From Cacajao melanocephalus (taxonomy: Eukaryota; Chordata; Mammalia; Primates; Pitheciidae), in contig CAUYLG010059112.1 of NCBI GenBank assembly GCA_963573385.1, positions 1 through 64,000 on the forward strand: 64,000 bases of DNA, in the 5' to 3' direction. Made by a program: the position numbers and the translations under genes. Below are positions 12,776 through 25,163 of the stretch, piece after piece; the first letter of the stretch is position 1; every line of letters begins with the position of its first letter. Under the pieces are notes generated by a model. That model had not been told where the DNA came from. It worked only from the letters and a program-made list of their open reading frames with translations, and did not search any database.

Positions 12776-15744
12776 ACAGATGGGGGCATATAAACAGGAC
12801 TCTCAGTGAATAAGGAGAGAGAAATAGAGAAGGAAAGATAAACAAGGAAGAAGAATGAGCTCAGAGGAAGAAGTTCAGAAAGACAAAATGTGCCCATGAG
12901 AGCCATAGAGGACAGATTGCCAGAGACCAGGACAGGCCAACTAAGTACATTATGTCTGGTGTCCCTGTTTCATCACCTGGGGGTAGATAAGGACTGCGTG
13001 AAAGCCGACATACCACCAAGACATCTTGGAAAACTTTCCTGTCTTAGCTCAGGAGATGCCCTGTGATAGGAGACAAAACACCCCGGAGAGCAACTACAAA
13101 CTTAGTTTCTGGCTCCTAGGTGAGCAACTTAGCTGCTCTTGCTTCAGTTTTCCCAGTGGGAAAGTGGGTACAATTCTTACTTTAGAGGCATGTTAAGATC
13201 ATACTGAGTTAGGGTGGGTACACATACAAAAAGTTAAATATCTCATATTTGTAGAAATTTTTATTCTAAATAACTCAGAGATCACAGAGGAAAACATAAT
13301 AGAAATCAGATACTACTTAGAACAGTAATAAGAAACCATATCAAAACTCAAGGGATACACAGTCCCTTGTTTAAGTTTCATCAATTATGCCAAATTAACA
13401 GATATTGGTTTATTTGTTTGTTCACACTTTGATTCTTTTTCTTGAAACATAACAGCTAATAGATATACTGCTTTTTTTAGGTCTCTTTAGGGAAAGTTTA
13501 TACAAGTGGAATTAATCACATTTCAGTGATGTCCTTTGTATACAGAATCAATTATGTTTCCTTGAAAAAAATTTTAATTTGTCAACAGACTTTCATAGAG
13601 TAGCAGCCATTAGTTAGTTTAGAGAAGAGACCAAATATGACAGCAGAGGACGGGCAATAAATACAGGAGCAAAGATGGTAATATCAGCTTTCTGGTTATT
13701 TTTGACGTGGGCAGGCCTTGAAAAATCTCACTTACTTCTGTATCTTCTGTAGACCGATATTCTCTTGTACTATACATTTATAGCTCCCGGCTTAGATTAC
13801 CTATTTTACTCTGACCAAATTAATATAAACAAGCCAGGGCAAAGAAGTCTGGCACACAGAAGTTAGGGATGCGTGGATGGCATTTAGAATCCTTACTAAA
13901 TGAGTACATTGCTCTTCAACATTTTATAACTAAATATTTTAATATAGATGTTGCAAGGGATAGAATGGATAAAGCAATAAAGGGGTCTCTGGCTGGGAAA
14001 TCTTAGAGTCACTGTTCTGGACTCTTCTTTCTTGTTCATTTAAAAACTATTTTTTCCCTCAGAGAATCTGCTTTTAAAATAGTAATGAGCTAATGTGATA
14101 AGATAATGTGTACTAATTCACAGAACTATTCTTTTTGGTTAAATGTGCTTATCTGTGTTTGAAAATATTACCTTCAGAAGTCAATGCTTTCACCTAAAGA
14201 AGTGTCTGTAAGGGCAGGAAACTCAGGCACTTGGCAAAAATATTTAGGGGGCAGTTATAAGCCAATGATTACCTGCAGAGTCCCCCCACCCCAGAAACGC
14301 CAGCGTCATCCCTTTGTCAGTCTATTCAGCTGACTCTTAGCTGAAGCCACTTATGTCAACATTTTGAAGAATGGCTTAATTATTAATATATATGCACATT
14401 ATCTGCAAAATCCACAATCAACCTGACAAACAGTAAGTTCTTACTACTCACTTAGTCCAAATCCACTACTTCACAATTATTTTCCCAGATTTCAGTCCCA
14501 GAGCCCAGAGTCTGTTTTAATCTATTTACTTTCCCTATCTCTGCCTTCTCCGAAATTCTCAGACATATACCCAAACTCCTGCTCCTCGAAGTCCTAATCG
14601 ACTACCTTGACCCACTGCAAGTCCGAAGGCAATTAGCCTCAAACCTCTGGTGATGGTTAGAATTTTCTTCCAAATTCAAGTGCTTTTTCCATGATTTGAA
14701 AGGTTTGTGAAAATCCAAACCTAGAGTCTCCTTCTTTGCCCAATGCATTGAGGACTGAAGCCCCCCACAGCCATCCCTGACTAGATACTTTCCTTACCTC
14801 ATCTGCCCAACTTGGCCAGGTCATAGTTTGGTTTCTGCCATAGCAATTTGGTTTGTGTCACAGGATCTGCCCCTAAGTTTCACCCAATCCCTTCCCTACC
14901 CATGACCAAACCTGCCTGTTATTTTGTCTTGTTCAGTCCTTTTCCTTGGCACTGGAGTTCTACCTGCTACCTCCTCTAACACCCGAGGTTATGGAATGAA
15001 TGACTGGGTCTCCTGAATGTGAGTAGCCCACACATCTGACACCCACCTGGACCCTTGACACGGTCCCACTTCTAACTGGAAGCCTCTAGAATTGTGCTTC
15101 TGGCTACGTTGTCTTTGAACTTTGCCTTGGTTTCCCAGCTTGCTTTTTAAATGTGGCTCTGCAGGACTACCCTCCTCCTCTTCCACCTGAAGTCTCAAGC
15201 CACATCCTGGTTCCATTACCTCTTTTCTTTTTCCTGTTCTTGGAAACAACCCATAATGCCTCGCAAGGAAGGAAAACCAGAATATAGTTAATACGCTGTG
15301 TGAATTTCCACAGAAGGAAAATGCTAGACATCTGTTTTGCCTCTTTTACTGGCTGTGAAATGGTACTCTGTATTTTATGGTTCTCCTAACTAAGGGCAGT
15401 TCCAAAGTGCCTAGGACACAACCTACAAGTTTTTGACATTTTTGTAGCCATATGTTTTATATTCTTTTCTCCCGGATGTTCCTAGTTTGGGTTGTGTGTC
15501 TCCATAGCTGACCGGTCATGCACACAGACTGAGAAAAGGGAGATATTTAACAAGGCGTTATAAGAGCTATTTGAAAGATCTGCTGGTCTTCATTCGGTTT
15601 CTCACTAAATGCTCCCATTCATGGGCAAGTAAATGTTCATTCTAAAATTCTCAAAAAGAGCAAAACAAAGTCCATTAGCTCTTCTAATATGATAGAAAAT
15701 TGCTGTAGATTAATAAAGGAATGGGCCATAAGAAGCACAGTGCT
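12776..15744. other. Intergenic, nothing recognised
   Basis: No open frame of interest, no RNA gene and no repeat that I can name. It contains purine-rich DNA just after the L1 tail and an otherwise ordinary AT-rich flank. Confidence 0.4.
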
Positions 15745-15918
15745 GAAAGTCAAGCACAGTAGTGCATGCCTGTGGTCCCCGTTACTCGGGAGGCTGAGGC
15801 AGGAGGATCACTTGAACTCAGGTGTTCGAGGATGTAGTGCACTATGATTGCACCTGTGAATAGCCACTGCACTCCAGCCTGGATTACATAGTGAGACCCC
15901 ATTGTTTATAAAAAAGAG
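15745..15918 (+). mobile_element. Free left Alu monomer (FLAM-like)
   Basis: A single 7SL-like monomer. It has TACTCGGGAGGCTGAGGCAG and GCCTGTGAATAGCCACTGCA, text kept from 7SL RNA and lost in dimeric Alu, and an A-rich tail. This marks an early monomeric Alu ancestor. Confidence 0.75.
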
Positions 15919-17187
15919 AGAGAGAAAAAATTCCAGGATTATGAGAATCATGTCACTGCACATAGCACTTTGGAATAACAATGACAATAATAGCAGCCTC
16001 CCTGGATATATCACTCCAGGTCCAGGATATTCTGCTACGTGTCCTTCACTGTGGCCCTACCAGATGGGTACTTTATAGCTGAGGCACTTTAACCACTACA
16101 CCCCACCACCTGTCCCATGACCCCAAGTTTTTGTTAAGTTTTAGTTTTCTGTTAATAGAGCTCAATGAAAATAATCAAAAAGTAAAACCAGCCAACGAAA
16201 GGCATGAGTGTTATAGAAAAAGTGGAGAAAACCCAAAGGTTTCACCCATTTGTATCTTACTGTGATCTTGGAGCTTCTCCCTCAGAACTTCTTGGCCACA
16301 TTTTTCACAGTGAACTTTTCCAAGATGCTTCAGTTGAAATTGATACTTCAGAGTCACACAGCTGACAAAGTCAAACTCACAGCGCTCCCAGCTACAGGAT
16401 TGAAGAGCCCACGTTCTTGCCCAGTGAAGTATTGGATTTAGATCCTGTTGATGACAAAAACGAAAAGCATGAGTCCGTTGAGGAAGCTCTAGCTCCTCAT
16501 CGTTAACTAAAATAATGATATTATTTCTAGTGTGCTGATTTGTGCTCCCTCACATCAGTGTTTTCTAAGAAAAGTATCCCTCACTAAAATAAAATACAAC
16601 ATCCATTTAGATCAACTGAGGATCCATTTAGATCAACTGCTTGTATCTTGGGTCTACAAACATTAGAGAGGCTGGAAACCCCCTAAAAACAAATGCAAAA
16701 TTGTGTAAGCATGTATATGCATTTTTTCAAAAAAGAGTTTCAAATAGATCTATGACCCAAGAGATGCTAAAAATGACTGATTGAGGTATTTCCTCTACTC
16801 ATGGGACTCTCTGAGAGCCACGGATTCCTCCAATTTTTACCATCCAGTGAATTCTCATATTTGAGAAAATTATCATGAATGATGATTTCTGTATTTTGAA
16901 TCATTCTCTGGATTTTTTAAAAAGTAAAAGAGAAAGAAAATAAGACGCAGAAGTTTATACCAAGAGACATTGTCTAGAAGATGTTGGTGGTTCTAATCCC
17001 CAGCTAAGTGCTTCTGAAACTGTTAATTAATTTATTTTTTTGTTGCCATGCTGCTTTACTTGCATTTATAACAACTTATCTGAAGATTAGAGCGCCTTCC
17101 TCAGAGTTAAGGATTATGGGATTTGTAGTGAGCAGTTTTGTAGCAAGTGATTACCTCCAACTTCTCTAACTGCACCACTAAGCGTGT

Positions 17188-17658
17188 ATTAATTTTGGAT
17201 TTGCCGTTGTAACACATTATCATAAATTTAGTGGCTTAAATACACAAAATCATTTTCTTACAGTTCTGTTGGTCAGAAGTCTGACATGGATCTTACTGGG
17301 TAAAATCAAGGCCTTGTGCTGTATCTCTCTGTAGGTGCTGGATAGGGCCACTTCCCTGCTTTTTCCCACTTATAAAGGCCGCTGCATTCCTTGGCTAGAG
17401 GTCCCCTTCCTCCATCTTCCAAGCCAGCAAATGCTCTTAAAGTCCTGCTCACATCGCTACTCTGATCTCTTCTACCTCTGTCTTTCACTTTCAAGGACCC
17501 TTGTGACCCATTGGGCCCAACGCGATAATCTATGATAATCTCCCTGTTTTATCTGCAAACTTAATTCTCTTTTGCCATGTCAGGTAGCAAATTCATAGGT
17601 TTCAGGGATTAGGACATGGACATCTTTGAGGGAGGAGGGATTATTTTGCCTACCACAT
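17188..17658 (+). mobile_element. MLT1-type MaLR LTR
   Basis: It starts TGTATTAATTTTGGATTTGC and ends CTACCACA, with the family phrases TAGTGGCTTAAATACAC, TTACAGTTCTGTTGGTCAGAAG and GATTAGGACATGGACATCTT. A solo LTR relic with no internal genes. Confidence 0.7.
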
Positions 17659-19030
17659 TGTAATTCTAAACAATCAGAAATAGAAATGAATCCAACATGT
17701 GTCTGTATAAAATAGAAGAAAGGCAAACTGTTTCTACTCCCTGCAAATGCTTCTGTGTGTAATTGGTTTTGGAGTCTTTGTCAAACAAATGTAGAGCCGG
17801 TAGATAATCTGCTGCTAAGGACATGCACTCTTCACTGAGGTGTGATACAATTTTCCAACTACGGGCCTTGTCACATTAGAAAGCTGTGAAATCAAGTTAG
17901 TGGGTTGTGATCATGCCAAAAAGTGTCTGCTTAATCCTCCTGATCCTAGCCATTGAGATCTATGTCTATCACTCAAACTGGATCCCACAGGAGGACGCAG
18001 GTTGACACATGCCATAAACAAGAGTTCTTTATGCACTGCTTCAAAGAGTTGTGGGATTTTTAAGCTGAAACATCCTCCTCCGGCCTTGTTTCCTATCCCC
18101 TTCATCACTTTAACAGATAATTATTTAGGGACAAGCATTTTTGTTTGTGAGGAATGAATGAAAAAATGAAATTGAATGAAAAAATGCATTTTATTGGAAG
18201 AGCTTCAGGAATCCTGAAAATTTCAAGAATAAGAAGTATACCTAGGCCTCAAGGCCATTCCTGTTTCTACCAAATTGCCTGGCACAAGTGAATACTCAAT
18301 AAGCTTTGGTCCAATAAATGGAGGAATGAGTGAGCAAACGAAAGAAAATAAACATCAGAAATCAAGGTAGATGCTCTCACTGATTCTAGATTTTGGCTCA
18401 TAATCTTATATCTCTGCTTATATGTGTCTGCTTCGCTTGTCTATTTCTTAATAGATGTATGTAGCTACTCACAATGGTGCCTTTGTAGGATGACCAACCA
18501 TCCAGTTTGCCTGGGACTGAGAGGGGTCCCTGGAATGCAGGACTTATGGTGGTAAAACTAGGAAAATCTCAGACAACCTAGCATTGCCTCACCCTAGCAC
18601 AGCCTCAGAGGACACCTAACGAATCAGCTTCATAAATCCAGCCCCCGTAGCACTTTTGAATTAATGCATCAAGTCCCTCTATAAGCCAATGTCATGACAT
18701 TTGCAAAATTCACTGGCTCAGCCCAAATTGTGATATGTTTCCCCTGCAGCAGGTTTTCATCACTGGTTCAGTCATATAATCCATCCACAATTCTATGTAC
18801 CAAGTTCTCTGTGTACCAAAGGGGTGTTGAGGCAGTGTTCAGCATGTGTAAACGTAGAACATCATTTAGAGGTTTCCAGCAAAAGCATCCTGTCCATGAT
18901 CAGGACAGCAGGGCAAAGCAATGAGAAGAACGTTGAGATTGTGAGATTTTCTCCATGAGATTGCTCTCCTTCCTTTCCTTCTTCCTCCTTTGTCGCCCAT
19001 CATTACTGATTTGCTTTTCAACTGTATTTG
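17659..19030. other. Intergenic, short L2 relic only
   Basis: A probable L2 3' end lies near 18240-18345 (GCCTGGCACAAGTGAATACTCAATAAG style). No gene is supported. Confidence 0.4.
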
Positions 19031-19039
19031 ATAACAACA

Positions 19040-19460
19040 TGCAACAGGTATTTCTATTCTTTTAGTGCAGCAGTGGTTCATGGACCTCTGGAGGTAGCCA
19101 AGACCTCCCTGAAAGATCAGGGAAAAGCTGGGCTCAAAACTATTTTCCTAGCAATATTAAGACATTACTTGCCTTTTTAATGACTTGTGTTGACATTTGT
19201 AATGATCGTGAAAAAGTAATGATGGGTAAAACTGCTGGTGCCTTAGAATGAATGAAGACAGTGGCAGTAAGCTGCACTAGCAGTCATTTCAGTCTCCATC
19301 AGCATGTGGTGGCAAACACCCCTTCTTCTCCCAGAGGCTTTAGAACTGAGTAAGCTCAAGTAAGGTCAAATAAAGACAGCTCTATAGAATGGGATCTTGC
19401 AAGGAACCACCAGATGGATCCAATCATGACAATTCTGTTTTCTCGAGTACCAGGAATGTG
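19040..19460 (+). mobile_element. Probable hAT-type DNA transposon relic
   Basis: The text AGTGGTTCATGGACC, GCTCAAAACTATTTTCCTAG and TATTAAGACATTACTTGCC resembles mammalian hAT non-autonomous elements. I am unsure of the family. Confidence 0.35.
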
Positions 19461-19808
19461 GGCTATTATCTTTCAAGACTGCTACTGAGTTGGGTAGCAG
19501 GGAGTGGGTCTAGGGTAAGTTAAAATGCCACAGAGCTCATCGTTCTGAGATCCACTATTTCTCTTAACACTCCCCGGGGTGCTGCAAGACTTTGGTTCAT
19601 TTCTAGATTTCTGGAAAAAATTGTTCTCACAGATTTTGCCAGATTTTTCCTTGCTTTTTTATGGAAGAGTGAACTTTCAGAGGTTCTTACTCTGCCATTT
19701 TCACTGACATCATTCTGTAATTATGTTTTGAATATTTTCTATAGTGAAATCTGAAAGATAATAAATGTTTGTTTATCATGGACTTTCCTTTTTCTTTTTC
19801 TTTCTTTT

Positions 19809-20105
19809 TTTTTTTTTTTTTTGAGGCAGAGTTTTGCTCTTGTTGCCCAGGCTGGAGTGCAATGGCATGATCTTGGCTCACTGTAACCTCTGCCTCCTTG
19901 GTTCAGCAATTCTCCTGCCTCAGCCTCCTGAGTAACTGGGATTACAGGAATCTGCCACCACACCCAGCTAATTTTTTGTATTTTTAGTAGAGATGGGGTT
20001 CCACCATGTTGGCCAGGCTGGTCTTGAACTCCTGACCTCAAGTAATCTGCCCTCCTCAGCCTCCCAAAGTGCTGGGATTACAGGGGTGGGCCACTGTACC
20101 TGGCC
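19809..20105 (-). mobile_element. AluS
   Basis: A full dimeric Alu in reverse orientation with a T-rich left end (19803-19822) and TGTACCTGGCC at its right end. Confidence 0.95.
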
Positions 20106-20816
20106 CTCCTTTTTCTTAAATTATGAAAGCAGCACATACTAGCTATAAACAGTTCAAATACAAAATATTTAAAGTGTTAAGTCCCTTGTTTTGTGTACCT
20201 TCTTTACCCTCTGCCTTAATGCTTCCTTCACCCTACTACATCTAACAAATTATTAAGCACCTACTACATATAGATTGACGTGGGCAAGTCATTGACTTGG
20301 TACCTTGTTTATGTAAGATTGAGTTCTCTTAGTGTTTGGCGACCTGAGAAAGCTTCCCTGGTAGATGAATGAACCAGATTATAGGATGAAACCTTCTGCA
20401 TTTATGAGAGGAATTCTATAAAACCTAATGGCCAGAGAAGATGTTCAAAATCAGGGCATTAACAAGTGAGATAAATACCACCAAACAGGAGTTTCTATTC
20501 AGTAAGAAGAGTTTTACCACTAAGTGCAATGGCAAAAGCAGGGTAACAATTCCCAAAGCAGGGGTGAGTTTGTCATTCTTGTCTGCATTTTATGTTGTAC
20601 TCAGAATGTGCTCTGGCTGCCTGAGCAGTCCTGATCACTGAAGAGCAAAGTAGATCTTTCCTTACGGTCTGTGTTGATTGAAGAAGGGGTGCCACATATA
20701 TTATTTGGCTAAATTTCTAAAACATGTCTTTTAAATATTCCTTTCCTCCTCCCTCCTTCCAGCAGCTCCTTAAATATCTGTCCTTATTCTTTTCCTCTCT
20801 TCCCACATCCACATGC

Positions 20817-20925
20817 AAAAACATCTATCTATCATCTATCATCTATCTATCTATCATCTATCATCTATCTATTTATCTATCTATCTCTCATCCATCCATC
20901 CATCTATCCATCTATCCCATTCCAT
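20817..20925. repeat. (TCTA/TCCA)n microsatellite
   Basis: Tetranucleotide repeat with ATC interruptions. The open frames over it (YLSIYHLS repeats) are artefacts. Confidence 0.95.
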
Positions 20926-23900
20926 TCCCTCAATCAACCTGCTTTCCTCTACCCCATCTCAGCCACTGGCTGGCCTCTATAAAGCATCTCCTCTTACCCC
21001 AGAGATGCTGCCTCTTCCCCAAAATGATCTGCCTAGGTGGGCCATTAGTATGTATGCAGCATCACCAAGCTTGGAATTCTAAGATATGAAGCACCTGTTT
21101 TAAATGTCATTGCTGTGAACAAACACTTGTGGAGACAAGAGCTGCAAAAAATTCCACAGGGAATGTTTGCCTAACTGCTTTCTCCACAAAGTCCACTGCC
21201 TAATACTCTCAAATACCCATCCCTCTTATTAGGTGAGTCAGGTCTGAAATGTACATTTTATATTTTTCTGCCAATTACTTGCAGAACTGGTCTAGTAAGG
21301 AGTGAAAGAGGAGATGTTCCTGGATCAGTTATAAGGCTGAGGAGGACGAGCTGCAGTTCTCTTTTGTACACTAGGGTAATGCCGCTCGGAACTACTTTTC
21401 ATGGCAAACCAACAGTCAGTACATCAGCCTCGTTATGGGGTGAGCAGGCTCCTGTGCTAACTCAGGACAACCATTTTTAAGGCAAACAAGAAACACCTTT
21501 GAGGACCAGTGCTCTTTCTGCCTTCCCCACTGGGACCCTTGTCTCACAGATCCTAGGGAAGATTCCTTGCCTACAGGGACCTGGTGTAGTGTTTTCACGC
21601 CTGAGATGGGGTGGCTCCCAACCAAGCCTGCACTGCCTCCTCCTGGAAGGCGTTTGGCTGCCCTGAGAAAGCACCACCTTCCACAGCTCCTGTTGGAGCC
21701 AGTCTTACTCAGACCGGCTCAGCTTACTTCGGGGTCATCCTGGCCAGTAGAAATTTCCAGGCTACCTAAATCAGACCACAGATCAGCCCAGCCACTTTAC
21801 AGGAAGCTGCAGGATACCCTTTAGAGGTAACCATTTCTTTCAAAGTACAAAGAGAAAAACTTTCATTCTAGGCCACTTCACTTGAAACTATACTTTTTCA
21901 AAGCACCCTTTCACAAGAAGCACATTTTCCAGGATTTCTTCAATTTCATCCGAATTTCTCCTCGTCTGTGTGAATCTGGAAGCTTCCATGAGAGCTATGT
22001 GGACTCTAAGCTATCTAAGGACAGACAAGCCTCCCCAGCTGTTCCTGGTCACTCCTGGTGAGCACTGGGCAGGGACAGAAGCCATCAGAGTTTCCACCCC
22101 GACCCCCGCAACCCAGGCCAAACCAGTCCAGCTGAAACTGCAGTCCAAGCACATTCTAAAATACTTGTGCAGACTGCTCTTAAGTTAAGGACCCTGGAGA
22201 GGTCAAAGATCAGAATTCCTGCTCTGATTACTGAGGCTAGAGGGCAGGTATTGAAATAACTGAGGCGGGTGCCTGTCATGTAGAAGCCAAGCAGACAAAC
22301 AGTGCCATTTCCTGTGTAGCACATTTAATTGATTATGCTCTGCAACTTCACCTAGGGGCTTTCCACTCCAGGCAGCCACAGACCCTCCTTTTGTTGAACT
22401 TTAGGTGTTAAGTCATGACTCCCTGCATTACAAGTCTATCTTGAAACACTCTCTTTATTCTTGCTTAGCCACACAGAGGAACTCAGACAAGAAAGCACTC
22501 TTACAACTCAGGTTGAGGAGAGCCAAGCTCATTTATTGCTAATTAGAATTTAGGAGAAACCTGGAGTGAAACCGAAACAGGCAATTAATTTCCCACCTCC
22601 TGTCATTCACGTGGAACACCCGCAGGAATGTATACCTGAGTGGTTACTCAGTGCGGATCAAATGCCTCTGGTTCCCAATCAGTGACACGGGGCATTCAAC
22701 ATGGTACTTAAGCGGCGGCGAGAGGTCTCCACCTCTCACATTCCTCTGCACACTCCAACGAACAGAGGGAGACTTCTGGCTGAGGAATGCGTGTCCCCCA
22801 GACCTGCCCCACTCAAGACAGTGCGCTGCCATTGAAATAGGCTGCAACACCACCAGTTTCACAGCTTGAAACCTCCCCTGGCAACACCCTTCACTTCTGT
22901 TCCACATGAACCCCAATGCCCTTGACTGTCTACCACCCACCATGCAGCCCGTGTTTGTAAAACCCAGGTGGCGATTTTCTGGCCTGAGCCAGCGGCTCAC
23001 ATTAGAGTCAAGCCTCAGGTACCCACCTAGTCAGGCCCTGTTGCATAGTGGACAGATCACAGTATTTGTTGAATAAATGATCCATAAAAAATATTTTAAA
23101 AGTATGTCTTGGCTTTTCTCTTCTACCAGCTCAATTTATGGCTGCTTTTTCTCACCCAAAGTCTGGATGGGCTTAGATATAAGCCAATTTTCTATTAGTC
23201 TGGAAAAACATCGTTAGGAAGAAAAAATCTGTTGCCAATCTACAGAGGTAAAGACTTCTAAGAACACTTTTTTTTGAAATAAATAGTTGATAAGCTGCTT
23301 GCCTGTGGGAAGGGGTGAGACTCCAGGGAGCATGTCCAAGTAGCAAAAGGCCTCTAAACCTTGTGGCCAGCTGCTCACTACAGGCCGTTAGTTTTGCGGA
23401 CCCCTTTTGATGATGTGCTCGGCCAAACATGTCCGGATGTAAATACTGAGACACTGGGATGCCTAGGGGCAAGACTGAGGGGTCAGCAAGGCCTGGGTGT
23501 ATGTGTGTGTAATTTGGGTGAGGAGCACACAAAAAGATCCTCCAGAAATGGCAAGTTAAAGGAGAGGCTCTGGAGAACAGAAATGTAAGTGAGGATGGCA
23601 CTGTTAAGGCATGTGAGAGTAACTTCCCTCACAGACTTTTCTCTGGGTACTATCTTGGAGGAAACCAATATTGCTCAGCAATGCTTTGGCTTTAGTGCAT
23701 TTTGTGGAAAGGAATCTTGAAGAGCCGCTAAGTTCCAAGTCTACGTTTGCTCAAAGCAAAAAGGAGACTACAGACATGCATGCAAGGTGGAAGAGGGCCA
23801 ACTGCATCCAGGTTATGCCTCCTCCAAAAAGCAAGTGAAATCAATGGTTTTTAAATTGTTTTAATATTGCCTCTTTTCCCATGACTGTAGACTTCTTGAA

Positions 23901-23945
23901 GTTCCTGTCCTTCTGACAACAGAGGGGGGTCTGTTGAAAAATAGG
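20926..23945. other. Intergenic, nothing recognised
   Basis: Slightly more GC-rich than its surroundings, with several 60-140 codon open frames on both strands that overlap each other and show no domain. No gene is supported. Confidence 0.4.
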
Positions 23946-23949
23946 AAAG

Positions 23950-24255
23950 GGGCTGGGTGTGGTGGCTCAGGTCTGTCATCCCAGCACTTTGGGAGGCTGA
24001 GGTGGGAGAATCACTTGAGCTCAGTAGTTCAAGTGATAGCAGTTCTCTCTATGGGCAGCATAGAGAGACCCCTGTCTTTAAACAAAATTTTAAAAAGTTA
24101 ACCAGGCATGGTGGCACACACCTGTGATCTCAGCTCCTCGGGAGGCTGAGATGGGAGAATAGTTTTGACCTCAGGAGGTCGAGGCTGCAGTGAGCCATTA
24201 TTGTGCCATTGCACTCCAGCCTGGGTGGCAGAGCGAGACTCTGTCCAAAAAAAAA
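23950..24255 (+). mobile_element. AluJ
   Basis: A diverged dimeric Alu in plus orientation, ending in an A-run at 24246-24259. Confidence 0.9.
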
Positions 24256-24259
24256 AAAA

Positions 24260-24358
24260 AGATAAGAAAGGGAAAGAAGAGAGAGAGAGAGAGAGGAGAG
24301 AGGAGAAAGGAGAAGTGAGTGGGGGGAGAGAGACAGAGACAGAGACAGAGAGAGGAAA
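24260..24358. repeat. GA-rich simple repeat
   Basis: GAGA tract with GGAGA and GACAGA variants that grew from the AluJ tail. Confidence 0.9.
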
Positions 24359-24477
24359 ATAGGAAATGATGTCAGTCTGCTTTCAAAGCTTTCTGTGGCT
24401 GAGGATAGAAGGCTCATTTCGGGCTGATTTCAAAGTATGGTCATGCAAATTGGTTGCTGATTTCATCATGGTGTAAA

Positions 24478-25163
24478 CAACACAAAGCTTGATGGTTTAG
24501 CCTACTACACACCTAGGATATATGGTATAGCCTATTGCTTCATTCCTAGGCTACAAACTTGTACAGCATGTGACTGTACTGAATACCGTAGGCAATTATA
24601 ACACAATGGTATTTGTACATCTAAATATATCTAAACATAGAAAAGGTACAGTAAAAACACAGTGTAAAAGATTTTTAAAATGGTGCAGCTGTGTAGAACA
24701 CTTATCATGAATGGAGCTTGCAGGACTGGAAATTGCTCTGGATGAGCCAGCAAATGGTGAGTGAATGTGAAGCCCTAGGACATTATTGCACACTACTGTA
24801 GACTATGTAAATGCTGTATACTTAGGCTATGCTAAGTTTATACAAGAATTTTTCTTTCTTCAAAAATAACCTTAGCTTGGTGTAAACTTTTACTGTTTTA
24901 AATTTTTTAACTTTTCACTCATTTGTGATAACATAAACACAAACATACTGTACAGTTGTACAAAATAATTTTCTTTATATTCTATGTTTTCTATTAAAAA
25001 TTTTTAATTTCTTTCTAAACCTTTTTGTTGAAAACTAAGACAAAACCACACACGTTAGCCTAGGCCTACACGGGGTCAGAATCATCAAGATGTCACAAGG
25101 CAATAGGAATTTTTCAGCTCCATTGTAGTCTTATGTGGCCATCACTGAGGCACATGACTGTAC
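24478..25163 (+). mobile_element. Tigger-like DNA transposon relic
   Basis: Signature words of a primate DNA transposon: GGTTTAGCCTACTACACACC, GGTATAGCCTATTGCTTCA, AGCATGTGACTGTACTGAAT, TAACACAATGGTATTTG, and the terminal GCACATGACTGTACT. Internally deleted; no transposase frame. The family name is from memory and uncertain. Confidence 0.5.

Noticed and set aside
15745..15918. Functional 7SL RNA gene
   Set aside because: Only a monomer of about 165 bp with substitutions and an A-rich tail; the central 7SL domain is absent.
20724..21089. 121-codon frame with YLSIYHLS repeats
   Set aside because: Translation of a TCTA microsatellite.
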